A stretch of DNA of 39,496 nucleotides from Acidiphilium sp. 37-60-79 (GCA_002279355.1 NCBV01000026.1:1-39496), one strand, 5' to 3'; shown: positions 7,865 to 19,437, counted from the first letter of the stretch. Translations and numbers: made by a program. The notes: generated from the letters alone by a model not told the origin.

Positions 7865-9070
7865 TTAGGCCGTCTGCGCGCTCCGCGTCAATCGCTGGGG
7901 CGCAAAATGCCGCGTCAGCCGCTCAATCGCCTCATCCAACAGCGCATCCTGCTTGCAAAAGGCGAACCGCACATAATGGCGCGGCGCGGCCCCGGCATAA
8001 AATGCCGAAACCGGAATCGCCGCCACCCCCGCCTGCTCGACCATATAGCGGCAAAACGCCACATCATCCCCGTCAAACCCGAATGCCGAGAAATCCGCCG
8101 TCACGAAATACGAGCCACGGGTCGCGAGCGGCACAAATCCAACCGAAGCCAGCCCTGCGCTCAAGCGCGTGCGCTTGGCCGCCAGCCGCGCCCCAATCTC
8201 GGCAAAATAATCATCATCCTGCGCGAGCCCCACCGCCACCGCACGCTGCAAATGCGGCGGCGTGGTAAAGGTCAAATTCTGATGCGCCTTCGCAATCACC
8301 GCCGCCATCGCCCGTGGCGCACTGACATAGCCCACCTTCCAGCCGGTCAAACTAAACGTCTTGCCCGCACTGCCAATCCGCGCACAGCGCTCGCGCATCC
8401 CTGGCCGCGTCATCAGCGGAATATGCGCCGCGCCGTCAAACACCAGATGCTCATAAACCTCGTCACACACTGCATAGATGTCATGACGCACGCATAAATC
8501 CGCAATGAAATCCAAATCCTCGACCCCAAACACCTTACCCGTCGGGTTCATCGGCGAATTGAGGAGCAACAGCTTGGTGCGCGGCGAAAACGCCGCCTCC
8601 AGCGCCGCCCGGGGCAATTCCCAACGCGGCGGTTCCAGCCGCACCAGCTTGGGCACCGCGCCCAGCAATTTCACCACCGGCACATAAATATCATAGGTTG
8701 GCTCAATCAGCACCACCTCATCGCCCGGATTGAGCAGCGCCATCAAACAAGCGGTCAGCGCCTCGGTCGCCCCGGAGGTCACCACCACCTCGCTCTGCGC
8801 GTCAATCGCCAGCCCATAAAACCGCTTATTCGCGGCCGCCACCGCCTCGCGCAGCACCGGCACCCCGGTCAGCGGCGGATATTGGTTGCGCGTCGGCCCC
8901 AAGCGCGCATCGCCCAGCGCTGCCGCCGCCGCCGCCACCACCAAATCCGGCCCATCCTCGTCGGGAAATCCCTGGCCCAAATTAATCGCGCCATGCTGCA
9001 CCGCCAGCGCGGACATCACGGTGAAAATCGTGGTCCCGGTGGCCTCCAACAGCGAATTCATCTCGCGCAC
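7865..9070 (-). CDS. PLP-dependent aminotransferase (class I/II, methionine/kynurenine aminotransferase-like)
   Basis: 401 residues, fold type I. INLGQGFPDEDGP and RNQYPPLTGVPVLREAVA are typical of the branch with YbdL methionine aminotransferase, kynurenine aminotransferase and some DapC-annotated enzymes. The cofactor residues are visible: VTSGATEAL, NSPMNPTGKV, DEVYEHLVFDG, and the Schiff-base Lys in SAGKTFSLTGWKVGY near residue 237. The C-terminal substrate Arg is in HYVRFAFCK. The GTG at 9068-9070 has a GGAG 7 nt upstream and is preferred to the ATG three codons in. Substrate cannot be assigned from sequence alone. Confidence 0.85.
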   Translation of the reverse strand: MREMNSLLEATGTTIFTVMSALAVQHGAINLGQGFPDEDGPDLVVAAAAAALGDARLGPTRNQYPPLTGVPVLREAVAAANKRFYGLAIDAQSEVVVTSGATEALTACLMALLNPGDEVVLIEPTYDIYVPVVKLLGAVPKLVRLEPPRWELPRAALEAAFSPRTKLLLLNSPMNPTGKVFGVEDLDFIADLCVRHDIYAVCDEVYEHLVFDGAAHIPLMTRPGMRERCARIGSAGKTFSLTGWKVGYVSAPRAMAAVIAKAHQNLTFTTPPHLQRAVAVGLAQDDDYFAEIGARLAAKRTRLSAGLASVGFVPLATRGSYFVTADFSAFGFDGDDVAFCRYMVEQAGVAAIPVSAFYAGAAPRHYVRFAFCKQDALLDEAIERLTRHFAPQRLTRSAQTA

Positions 9071-9241
9071 AATTTTGCTCCGTCTCCCAATCGGCCCAAC
9101 GCCGGACCACGCCCCATGCGAACCGCCAATATCGGCCCGCCCGGCCCGATCGGCAAGCGCTGATTATTTGATAGGCACAATCTGCTCGTTTTCGCGCCGA
9201 TCCCGCTGCCTCATCGGCAAAAAACCCGTTACCCATGGTCT

Positions 9242-9257
9242 TGGCACGCCCTATGCT
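9242..9257 (+). promoter_or_regulatory. Sigma-54 (RpoN) promoter before glnB
   Basis: TGGCACG-N4-ATGCT matches the -24/-12 consensus TGGCACG-N4-TTGCW at every fixed base except one (A for T at the first -12 position), with exact GG-to-GC spacing. It lies 127 bp before the glnB ATG in the gap 9071-9384. This fits NtrC/RpoN control of PII and glutamine synthetase. I see no convincing paired NtrC enhancer upstream, and nothing else in this gap. Confidence 0.75.
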
Positions 9258-9282
9258 TTATGCTGATCACGAACTGCGATAA

Positions 9283-9723
<441 letters not shown>

Positions 9724-9746
9724 TATTTCGCTCACACCCTGACCCA

Positions 9747-9777
9747 AGACCGATTTCAGTCCACCCAATCTCGGTCT
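9747..9777. promoter_or_regulatory. Inverted repeat in the glnB-glnA gap
   Basis: AGACCGA at 9747-9753 is repeated in inverted form as TCGGTCT at 9771-9777, separated by 17 nt. It lies in the 167-bp gap between glnB and glnA with no T-run, so it may be a protein site or an RNA structure that dampens read-through. Function is not shown by sequence. Confidence 0.3.
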
Positions 9778-9890
9778 CAGTCAGATTTCATCCACCCGCA
9801 CCTTCCGGCCCACCCGGAATTGTGCCTTAACCCGATCACAGCGGCGTCGCACGGGGCGGCGCCGCTTCACGACCCTCAGGGAGACTTCGA

Positions 9891-11321
9891 ATGGCGAAAA
9901 AGCCCGCAACTGGCGATGCGATCAGCAAGGCGATGGACATGATGAAGGAGAACGGCGTCGAATATGTCGATCTCCGCTTCACCGATCCGCGCGGCAAATG
10001 GCAGCACACCGCCCAGCACATATCCACCATGGACGCGGACGCCTTCCGCGATGGCATCATGTTCGATGGCTCCTCCATCGCTGGCTGGAAAGCGATCAAC
10101 GAGTCGGACATGATCTTGATGCCCGACGCCGAAACCGCCGTGATGGACCCGTTCGCCGCCAAGCCGAGCATGATCCTGTTCTGCGACATCATCGAACCCT
10201 CCACCGGCATGGGCTACGCCCGCGATCCGCGCGGCACCGCCAAGCGCGTCGAATCCTACCTGAAATCAACCGGCATCGGTGACACCATCGTGGTCGGCGC
10301 CGAAGCCGAGTTCTTCATTTTCGACAGCGTGCGCTTTGGCACCGGCGGCAATTTCGGCACCTACCAGGTCGATAGCATGGAAGGCCCCGGCTCCTCGCTG
10401 AAGGATTACCCGGAAGGCAATATGGGCCACCGCCCCGGCGTCAAAGGCGGCTATTTCCCGGTCCCCCCGGTCGATGGCGATAGCGATCTGCGCGCCGAAA
10501 TGCTCGCCACCATGGGCGAAATGGGCCTGCCGATCGAAAAACACCATCACGAAGTCGCGCAAAGCCAGCACGAGCTCGGCACCCGCTTCAACTCGCTCAC
10601 CAAAATGGCCGACCAGATGCAGATCTATAAATACTGCGTCCACAACGTCGCCCATTCCTACGGCAAAACCGCCACCTTCATGCCCAAGCCCATCTACGGC
10701 GATAACGGCTCGGGCATGCACACCCACCAATCGATCTGGAAAAACGGCAAACCCCTGTTCGCGGGCAATGGCTACGCCGATCTTTCCGAAATGTGCCTCT
10801 ATTTCATCGGCGGCATCATCAAACACGCCAAAGCCATCAACGCCTTCACCAACCCAAGCACCAATAGCTACAAACGCCTAATCCCCGGCTTCGAAGCCCC
10901 CGTGCTGCTCGCCTATTCCGCGCGCAACCGCTCCGCTTCCTGCCGCATCCCCTACACCACCAACCCCAAAGCCAAACGCGTCGAAGTCCGCTTCCCAGAC
11001 CCGACAGCAAACCCCTACCTCGCTTACGCCGCCATCGCGATGGCCGGGATCGACGGGATCAAAAACAAAATCCATCCGGGCGACCCGATGGACAAGGACC
11101 TCTACGACCTACCCCCCGAAGAACTCAAAGGCATCCCCACCGTCTGCGGCAGCCTCCGCGAAGCCCTCGGCGCCCTCGCCGCCGATCACGACTTCCTGCT
11201 CGCGGGCGATGTGTTTAGCAAAGAACAAATCGAAAGCTACATCGAACTCAAATGGGGCGAAGTCTACCGCTTCGAGCACACGCCTCACCCCGTCGAATTC
11301 GAAATGTATTACTCCGCCTAA
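9891..11321 (+). CDS. glnA: Glutamine synthetase, type I
   Basis: 476 residues. It forms a cytoplasmic dodecamer making glutamine from glutamate, ammonia and [18 protein letters not shown] and FDGSSIAGW are in the N-terminal beta-grasp domain. [39 protein letters not shown] and the [13 protein letters not shown]-like loop form the active site. Tyr405 in [12 protein letters not shown] is the expected adenylylation residue (Tyr397 in enterics), so it belongs to the adenylylated GSI-beta class. It is paired with glnB upstream and followed by a strong terminator. The ribosome site is GGGAGACTTCGAATG. Confidence 0.97.
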   Translation: MAKKPATGDAISKAMDMMKENGVEYVDLRFTDPRGKWQHTAQHISTMDADAFRDGIMFDGSSIAGWKAINESDMILMPDAETAVMDPFAAKPSMILFCDIIEPSTGMGYARDPRGTAKRVESYLKSTGIGDTIVVGAEAEFFIFDSVRFGTGGNFGTYQVDSMEGPGSSLKDYPEGNMGHRPGVKGGYFPVPPVDGDSDLRAEMLATMGEMGLPIEKHHHEVAQSQHELGTRFNSLTKMADQMQIYKYCVHNVAHSYGKTATFMPKPIYGDNGSGMHTHQSIWKNGKPLFAGNGYADLSEMCLYFIGGIIKHAKAINAFTNPSTNSYKRLIPGFEAPVLLAYSARNRSASCRIPYTTNPKAKRVEVRFPDPTANPYLAYAAIAMAGIDGIKNKIHPGDPMDKDLYDLPPEELKGIPTVCGSLREALGALAADHDFLLAGDVFSKEQIESYIELKWGEVYRFEHTPHPVEFEMYYSA

Positions 11322-11350
11322 TTTTTTCGCGCCCTCCAACCCGCGAAACC

Positions 11351-11381
11351 AACCGGCCCCCGCAACGGGGCCGGTTTTTTT
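11351..11381 (+). terminator. Rho-independent terminator of glnA
   Basis: A 9-bp perfect stem ACCGGCCCC / GGGGCCGGT with loop CGCAAC is followed by seven Ts (11375-11381). It begins 30 bp after the glnA stop. Confidence 0.93.
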
Positions 11382-11506
11382 GTGCGGCCCGCCCAACCCG
11401 CCTCCGCCATCATTTGAACCGCACGGCTCCCTTCGCTATAGACGCCACGATAGCGAAACCATCGCCGCTCGCATCCCGCAGCGGCCGCCAGCCGCGGAGC
11501 AAAACC

Positions 11507-12143
11507 ATGATCAAATTCTACTACAGCCTCGCCCCCAACCCGATGAAAATCGCGCTCTGCCTCGAAGAAATGGGCCTCGCCTACGAGCCAATGCCGGTCG
11601 ATACCCGCAAGGGCGAACAATTCGCGCCTGCTTTCACCGCCCTCAACCCCAATAACAAGTTGCCCGTCATCGTCGATGGCGACACCACCGTTTTCGATAG
11701 CAACGCCATCCTGATCTACCTCGCCGAAAAAACCGGCCAGTTCGGTCCAACGCCCGCCGAGCGCGGCGCTTTTCTCTCCTGGATGATGTTCGTCGCCACC
11801 GGCATCGGCCCCTATTCCGGACTATGCCCTCCAACGCTACGCCTTCGAGGCGGACCGTCACTGGTCGATCCTCAATGCCCATCTCGTCGGCAAATCCTTC
11901 ATGCTCGGCGAAAACTACACCGTGCTCGACATGGCCGTCTGGGGTTGGGCGCGCATGGTCCCCTTCGTCACCGGTGATGATAATCCCTGGACCCGCTTCC
12001 CCGAGGTCAAGCGCCTGCTCGATACGGTGAATGCCCGCCCCGCCGCCGCCCGCGCCGCCGCCCTCAAGGATCGCCACGCCTTCAAAACCGAAATGGACGA
12101 CGCCGCCCGCGCTGCAATGTTCCGCCACCTCAAAGCAAGCTGA
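11507..12143 (+). pseudogene. Glutathione S-transferase, frameshifted with small internal deletion
   Basis: The first frame, from ATG 11507 with GGAG upstream, gives an intact N-terminal thioredoxin-like domain (FYYSLAPNPMKIALCLEE, NNKLPVIVDGDTTVFDSNAI) of a bacterial glutathione S-transferase. After GIGPYSG at about 11821 the frame fails. The continuation is in the next frame from 11820 (DYALQRYAFEADRHWSILNA, MLGENYTVLDMAVWGWARMV) and ends at TGA 12143. Compared with family pattern, about a dozen residues that normally join the two parts are absent, so this is a small out-of-frame deletion rather than a single-base slip. It is probably non-functional unless the assembly is wrong here. Confidence 0.8.
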
Positions 12144-12219
12144 GGCCATCACGTCACAACCCGATCATCCGCACTTCGGCCTGGGCAAGCCAATCCGCTC
12201 AGGCCGGCGTTGCTTCGGC

Positions 12220-13002
12220 TCACGCCAGCGCCCGCACCAACCCAAGCCAATGCCGGAGCGCAATATATCCCACCGCGATGGCCACCGCCGCGCTCAACAC
12301 CGCACTAACGGCCATCGTGCCATAGCCTAACCCGCTCATCGCGACCGGCTTGTCCGCCCAGTCGGCAAACGAAGCCCCCATCGGCCGGGTCAAAATATAA
12401 GCGAGCCAGAACCCGGCAATCGCATTCAACCGCCCCGCCGCATACAGTAAGCCCGGCAGCGCAAACAGCCCCGTGAACAATATCGCCGAGGGCAAATACC
12501 CAAGTCCAAAGGTCGCAGCGGTCAAATCCCCGGCCGCCGTCCCCAGCGCAAACGTCGCCATCACCGTCGCCCAGTAAAACCCCTCGCGCCGTCCCGTCAC
12601 AATACTATGGATCGACAGCGTCCCCTCGCTCCAATACCAACCGAGTAAAATCGCCCCCAGCGCCAGCAAAAACCCAGCGCTCGACAGCGCATACGGCACC
12701 CCCAGCACCACATGGATCACATCAGCGAGCATCGTGCCAAACACACTCACCATCACCACCAGCAGCCAATACGCCAGCGGATGATAGCGCCGCAGCGCCA
12801 TTTGCAGCACCAACGCGAGCACAAACCCCACCGCCCCCGCCGCCACCGCCCCATACGGATTGGTATGAAACACCAAATAGTCAGACGTCGCTTCGCCCAT
12901 CGCGGTCGAGAGAATTTTCGCAACCCAAAAGGCCAAAGTGATTTCAGGCACTTTACTGCCCACAAAGCGCCGCGCTGCAAACTGCGTGAATAATCGAATC
13001 AC
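12220..13002 (-). CDS. DUF347 / COG4705-type multi-pass membrane protein
   Basis: 260 residues, very hydrophobic, with about eight predicted membrane spans. The opening KVPEITLAFWVAKILSTAMGEATSDYLV matches the DUF347 repeat (VPE..l.fW..Ki..t..GE...D); a weaker second copy begins near residue 156 (GTAAGDLTA). Function of this inner-membrane family is unknown. The gene stands alone, between the decayed GST gene and a cytochrome c gene. The ATG at 13002 is the natural start. Confidence 0.8.
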   Translation of the reverse strand: MIRLFTQFAARRFVGSKVPEITLAFWVAKILSTAMGEATSDYLVFHTNPYGAVAAGAVGFVLALVLQMALRRYHPLAYWLLVVMVSVFGTMLADVIHVVLGVPYALSSAGFLLALGAILLGWYWSEGTLSIHSIVTGRREGFYWATVMATFALGTAAGDLTAATFGLGYLPSAILFTGLFALPGLLYAAGRLNAIAGFWLAYILTRPMGASFADWADKPVAMSGLGYGTMAVSAVLSAAVAIAVGYIALRHWLGLVRALA

Positions 13003-13144
13003 TCAACCACCCCCACTGATGTATTCGCATCCGTGTGGGTCAATCAGTGATGCATTTCAACATCACCTCACGCCATCGTGATTGTCCTTCAACAACCCGC
13101 GCACCCCTCGTATCCCCCAGCCCAACCAACCAATAGGGTGGATC

Positions 13145-13197
13145 AACGAAAAAACAAACTTAGAGCGCTTCGTTGTAAAACGATCGCGCTCTAAGCG
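13145..13197. repeat. 53-bp palindromic intergenic repeat, copy 1
   Basis: This 53-bp segment is identical at 50 positions to 27681-27733. Its core, 13159-13195, is a hairpin with perfect outer arms CTTAGAGCGC / GCGCTCTAAG and an inner CGTT/AACG. The TAG stop codon of the minus-strand cytochrome c gene (13191-13193) lies inside the right arm, so the element may end that transcript. It resembles the REP-like palindromes common between alphaproteobacterial genes. Confidence 0.85.
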
Positions 13198-13580
13198 TGT
13201 AATGTGCGCAGATACGCAATAATATCCTGCACCTGCATGCCAGTGAGGCGTCCCCGCCACGCAGGCATCACATGATTGAGCGGTCGATCATGCTGATCCT
13301 CAGCGTCGATAATAGCCCGAGCGATCAAGCTGTCCTTGTTATGGTAAACCATTTCGAGATGCGGCGATTGCAAATTGGCAGACGCCACCTTGCCAAAATG
13401 AATACCGCCGACCCCGGAAGCCTTATGACAAATCGCGCAATTATTGCGAAACAGCAGCTTGCCAGTCGCAATCGCCGCAGGCCTCCGGTCAGCCATCGGA
13501 GCCGCAATCCCGGAGGCCGATGCATGAGCAAACAAGCCGCACGCGAAAGCACCACCGATCACAACCAACAATAATCTCAT
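13191..13580 (-). CDS. Small periplasmic c-type cytochrome
   Basis: 129 residues. An N-terminal signal peptide (MRLLLVVIGGAFACGLFAHASA) exports it to the periplasm. A single heme site CAICH lies near residue 48, and the sixth-ligand Met is likely in HVMPAWRGRLT near residue 105, giving a class I monoheme cytochrome c. The end IIAYLRTLHA is the typical last helix. No oxidase or dehydrogenase partner is adjacent, so its electron partner is unknown. The stop codon lies within the palindromic repeat. Confidence 0.85.
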   Translation of the reverse strand: MRLLLVVIGGAFACGLFAHASASGIAAPMADRRPAAIATGKLLFRNNCAICHKASGVGGIHFGKVASANLQSPHLEMVYHNKDSLIARAIIDAEDQHDRPLNHVMPAWRGRLTGMQVQDIIAYLRTLHA

Positions 13581-13651
13581 CTCACCCCCACCATACGGAT
13601 AAATCCCCTAACCTTTGACCCAGGTTGTGGCATCACCGGAGCATCGCACCA

Positions 13652-15226
13652 TCACGCAAACGCCTTCGCCAGCGCATCAAACGCCACCCCCAGCGAGCGG
13701 TCATGATGCAGGATCGGCGGAATTTCCAACTCAATCCCAAGCCATTGATACACCACCATCTGCGCCACCCGCACCGAATATTCGACGGTAAACACAGTAT
13801 CCTCGGGAATCTCCACAAACTGACTAACAAGCGCCAAATTATGGCTGGATTTCGGAATCGGCAGCGGCCGGTCGCCCGGTTTGCGCGGCATAAACATGCT
13901 GGTAATATAAGGCATCCGGCAAGGAATGCAGTTCGCGGTGGCAAAACTCGTCGCCACGTCAAAATTCAAATGCCCGGCCAATTCCTGCAAAATTTCTGCG
14001 CCCGAACAATCCGACAGCGACTTAGCAACAAAATTGCCAATCCGATCAGGATGCAGCGCATAACCCCAAAACACCCGCACATTGGCCGGCTGATTGGCAA
14101 AATGCGGCTGATGCGCCAATACAATCGACATCAGCCAGTTAGAATCCGTAAACGTCACCAACCCGCCAGTTCCCGCCTGATTGCCCGAAAACGCCGCCAT
14201 CTGATCAAAAAACACCGTGTCATGCAGCGTCACGGTAAATGATGCCCAATAACTTTCCGCAATAGAACGGTTAAACGCAGCCGGATTGCCAAATTCCGGA
14301 TCGCGCGCGCTCAGCGCCTCCCACAGCGCCCAGCCGCCACTATCGGCCTTGGTCAGCCGTGCAGGTGCTTGCGTCATCGTGCCAACGCTGGACGCATCGG
14401 TCATCGAGCCATTCTGGAGCAAAACCAAATCATCCGCCCCCACCGCAACCTGCCGATCGCCATCGCGGCCGCGCACCGTCAGCCCCGTCACCGCAGCCTT
14501 GCCCGCAACCGCGCCCATCGCCATCGCGGTCACCTGACAATCACACTCAAACCGCACGCCTTTGGCCGTCAACCACGCCACTAACGGGCGCACCAGCGAA
14601 TCATTCTGATTGTAAATCGTCCGTTTCACCCCCGCAAGCGTCTCAATCCGGGTGAATTCTTTCACAAAGCGGTGCAAATAACGCCGAAACTCCACCGCAC
14701 TATGCCAAGGCTGAAAGGCAAAAGTGGTTTGCCACATGAACCAAAAATTGGTGGTAAAAAACGGTGGTGATAGCCAGTCGGTAATGCAACTATCACCAAG
14801 CTTGGCCTCGCTCGCCTCGGTCAATTTGAGCAACTCCAGCCGGTCCGCCATCGAAAATCCCATCGAAGCCACATCCAAAATCGCCCGATTCCGATCGACC
14901 AACCGCGCCTGCGCATGGGCGGTCGCGGGCGTGTTAAACGCCACCGTCTCATCATAAACCGAAATGGCCGGGTCGGTGAGCGAGGGGATCGTCTTATACA
15001 AACCCCAGGTGCATTCGTAATTGTCCGTGGTCAGCATCCGCCCGCCCCGCATCGAATAACCCGCCGCCGCCGTGCCAGACCCATCAAGGCTGCCGCCAAG
15101 CACCGGCAACGCGTCATAAATCGTAATGCAATGCCCGCCCATCGCGCCATCGCGGATCATAAAGGCCGCCGCCGCCAGCGCGCCAATGCCGCTGCCAATC
15201 ATATAAACCTGCCGCTCGTCGTCCAT
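13652..15226 (-). CDS. ohyA: Oleate hydratase (MCRA family)
   Basis: 524 residues from the ATG at 15224-15226, with AAAGGACAG upstream. These FAD-dependent enzymes add water to cis-9 double bonds (oleate to 10-hydroxystearate). The N-terminal dinucleotide loop is GSGIGALAAAAFMIRDG. Family stretches are LGGSLDGSG, MRGGRMLTT, YECTWGLYKTIPSL and WFMWQTTFAFQPWHSAVEFRRY. The common RGGRE-type motif carrying a catalytic Glu reads RGGRML here, a variant known, as far as I recall, from Rhodococcus-type hydratases. The role may be detoxifying unsaturated fatty acids. It is a single gene. Confidence 0.88.
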   Translation of the reverse strand: MDDERQVYMIGSGIGALAAAAFMIRDGAMGGHCITIYDALPVLGGSLDGSGTAAAGYSMRGGRMLTTDNYECTWGLYKTIPSLTDPAISVYDETVAFNTPATAHAQARLVDRNRAILDVASMGFSMADRLELLKLTEASEAKLGDSCITDWLSPPFFTTNFWFMWQTTFAFQPWHSAVEFRRYLHRFVKEFTRIETLAGVKRTIYNQNDSLVRPLVAWLTAKGVRFECDCQVTAMAMGAVAGKAAVTGLTVRGRDGDRQVAVGADDLVLLQNGSMTDASSVGTMTQAPARLTKADSGGWALWEALSARDPEFGNPAAFNRSIAESYWASFTVTLHDTVFFDQMAAFSGNQAGTGGLVTFTDSNWLMSIVLAHQPHFANQPANVRVFWGYALHPDRIGNFVAKSLSDCSGAEILQELAGHLNFDVATSFATANCIPCRMPYITSMFMPRKPGDRPLPIPKSSHNLALVSQFVEIPEDTVFTVEYSVRVAQMVVYQWLGIELEIPPILHHDRSLGVAFDALAKAFA

Positions 15227-15339
15227 GGTCTGTCCTTTGCGGTATCCGGCTCCCGATTGCATCGGGGCAATCAGCGCCTGCTGCGCAGAAATATGCGCCC
15301 CCCAAAAATAAGCCCCGCCACGCCGCGTGATCAGGCTCG

Positions 15340-15651
15340 GAGTCTACCTAAGGCCATCACCCTATGGTTCATCAGCATCGATTTTGCCCCCTTATTGTTC
15401 GGGGCCTCCATCGAACTCGGCACGGGCGACTTAGCTATTTCCATGGGTTTTGGCCTACTCTTTCTGATCATTGCGTTTTGGCCAGCACCATCTTCGAAAA
15501 CAGCCTGTTGTTTTCCTTAGCACTCACCCTAATCGGGCTTGCTTTCATCGGCGTCGGCATTCTCTGGCAGCGCTATGAAGCCGCCCTCAGCACGCGGCTG
15601 CGTCGCGGGCTCCCGGTGACCGTGCAAGAATTACGGGCGCAACGCCCATAA
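15340..15651 (+). pseudogene. Decayed 3' end of a membrane-protein gene
   Basis: Two adjacent frames give membrane-protein sequence. One reads LWFISIDFAPLLFGASIELG...LLFLIIAFW up to about 15480. The next frame gives STIFENSLLFSLALTLIGLAFIGVGILWQRYEAALSTRLR up to TAA at 15651. Joined, they look like the last spans and basic tail of a DUF2157/DUF4401-like polytopic protein, but the 5' part is missing and a frameshift separates the pieces. I cannot name the family with certainty. Confidence 0.5.
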
Positions 15652-15741
15652 CGCACTTTACGCCGCTCGCCCGTATCTGATTAAACCAACCTCACGCGCT
15701 TCGCCCTTCACCTGACCGATCATCGCCACCAGGAACCAAAA

Positions 15742-16392
15742 ATGCCCCGCCCCACTCGTCTCGTCGGCCCGCTGACGCGCCTCGCCACCATCTTGCTCAC
15801 CGCCGCCATCCCACAAGCCGCCCAGGCGCAGAGCGTCCTCAACACCTGGTCGAGCGTCAAGCCGCCCGCCGCCCCCAAACCGGTCGCCGTCACCCTCAAC
15901 CCCAAAACCACAGCCTTGCTCCTGCTCGATTTCGTCTCGCAAACCTGCAACGCCACGCACCGCCCGCGCTGCCTCGCCAGCGTCAAGCCGGTCGCCGCCC
16001 TGCTCGCCCGCGCCCGCGCCGCCCACGCCACCATCCTCTATTCCTATGTGCTCAGCGGCCACCCCGCCGATATCAACCCAGCACTCGCGCCGCGCCCCGG
16101 CGAGGCGATGGTCCAATCCGGCCCGGATAAATTCCTGCACACCAACCTCGCCGCCCTGCTGCGCGCCGACCATATCCGCACCGTGATTGTCACCGGCACC
16201 GCCGCCGAAGGGGCGGTGCTCGCCACCGGCGCGCAAGCCGCCTATCGCGGCTACCGGATCATCCTCCCGGCCGATGGTCTCTCCGCGGCGCATCGTTACG
16301 CCGAGCAATACACGATCTGGGATTTTCTCAACGCACCGTTCCTCAGCAACCGCACCACCCTGACCACGCTCGGCGAAATTCATTTCCGGTAA
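15742..16392 (+). CDS. Exported isochorismatase-fold protein lacking the catalytic cysteine
   Basis: 216 residues with an N-terminal signal peptide (LTRLATILLTAAIPQAAQAQ). The core has the isochorismatase-like layout: LLLLDFVSQTC (Asp), GPDKFLHTNL (Lys), and VIVTGTAAEGAVLATGAQAAYRG, where the nucleophilic Cys normally precedes VLAT. Here that position is Ala (EGAV). The closing ADGLSAAHRYAEQYTIWDF is also seen in exported relatives. Without the Cys, classical amidohydrolase chemistry is unlikely; a binding or altered role is possible. It lies just upstream of purQ on the same strand. Confidence 0.8.
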   Translation: MPRPTRLVGPLTRLATILLTAAIPQAAQAQSVLNTWSSVKPPAAPKPVAVTLNPKTTALLLLDFVSQTCNATHRPRCLASVKPVAALLARARAAHATILYSYVLSGHPADINPALAPRPGEAMVQSGPDKFLHTNLAALLRADHIRTVIVTGTAAEGAVLATGAQAAYRGYRIILPADGLSAAHRYAEQYTIWDFLNAPFLSNRTTLTTLGEIHFR

Positions 16393-16455
16393 CCCAGCCA
16401 AGAGTTGCGTCCACCCGCATTGCCGGGCAAGACGCGCAGGAATCGGAGCATCACC

Positions 16456-17193
16456 ATGCAAGCAGGCATCATTCTGTTCCCCGGCATCAATCGCGAGCGT
16501 GACATCGCCATCGCGCTGGAATCCAGCCTCGGCCACAAACCCAAGCTGATCTGGCATCGCGAAACCACCCTCACCGACATCGATCTGGTGGTGATCCCCG
16601 GCGGATTCTCCTACGGCGATTATCTGCGCGCAGGCGCCATGGCCGCCCAATCGCCGATCATGCGCGCCGTGGCCGATCATGCCGCGCGCGGCGGCTATGT
16701 TCTGGGCGTGTGCAACGGCTTTCAAATCCTCACCGAAGCCCAACTGCTCCCCGGCGCGCTGCTGCGCAACCAATCGCTACGGTTTCTCTCGATGGATTGC
16801 CATTTGCGCGTCGAGCGGAGCGACACGGTGTTCACCAGCCATTACCAGCGCGGCGCCGTCTTCCGCGCCCCGATGGCCCATGGCGATGGCAATTACATCG
16901 CCGCCCCCGCGACCCTCGACCAGCTCGAAGCCGAAAACCTGATTGCACTCCGCTATGTCACGCCCGCAGGGGAAGCCACCCCAGAAGCCAATCTGAACGG
17001 CTCCGCGCGCAATATTGCGGGCATCCTCTCGCCCAACCTGCGCATCCTCGGCCTGATGCCGCACCCGGAAAACCTGATCGATCCCCTCACCGGCGGCACC
17101 GACGGCAAACCTCTCTTCGATAGCCTCGCCACCATCGGACTCGCCACCATCGGACTCGCCAGCATCGGGCTCGCCAGCATCGGAATCGCCTGA
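16456..17193 (+). CDS. purQ: Phosphoribosylformylglycinamidine synthase subunit PurQ
   Basis: 245 residues from the ATG at 16456 (GGAGCATCACCATG upstream). It is the glutaminase subunit supplying ammonia to PurL in purine synthesis. [29 protein letters not shown] and the nucleophile loop GVCNGFQIL near residue 88 are present. The His/Glu of the triad are in [18 protein letters not shown]. The family normally ends just after this; here about 22 extra residues of the form (T/S)IGLA repeats follow, coded by a 15-bp tandem repeat. The stop lies 1 bp before the purL ATG. Confidence 0.94.
   Translation: MQAGIILFPGINRERDIAIALESSLGHKPKLIWHRETTLTDIDLVVIPGGFSYGDYLRAGAMAAQSPIMRAVADHAARGGYVLGVCNGFQILTEAQLLPGALLRNQSLRFLSMDCHLRVERSDTVFTSHYQRGAVFRAPMAHGDGNYIAAPATLDQLEAENLIALRYVTPAGEATPEANLNGSARNIAGILSPNLRILGLMPHPENLIDPLTGGTDGKPLFDSLATIGLATIGLASIGLASIGIA
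17125..17190 (+). repeat. 15-bp tandem repeat at the purQ 3' end
   Basis: Four units of CTCGCCAnCATCGGn at 17125, 17140, 17155 and 17170, plus a partial fifth, differ at only a few positions. Period 15 keeps the purQ frame and yields a repeating L-A-(T/S)-I-G tail up to the stop codon. Confidence 0.92.
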
Positions 17194-17194
17194 C

Positions 17195-19402
<2,208 letters not shown>

Positions 19403-19437
19403 CCCCCAGGCCCAACCCAGTCCAGAGGAACCACATC

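Noticed and set aside
15658-16773. 371-codon minus-strand frame across the isochorismatase-like gene and purQ
   Set aside because: Covers two recognised genes on the other strand; Gly-rich shadow composition.
17125-17190. Tandem repeat as a CRISPR array
   Set aside because: 15-bp units without spacers, in frame inside purQ. No CRISPR-like repeat-spacer pattern was seen anywhere in the window.
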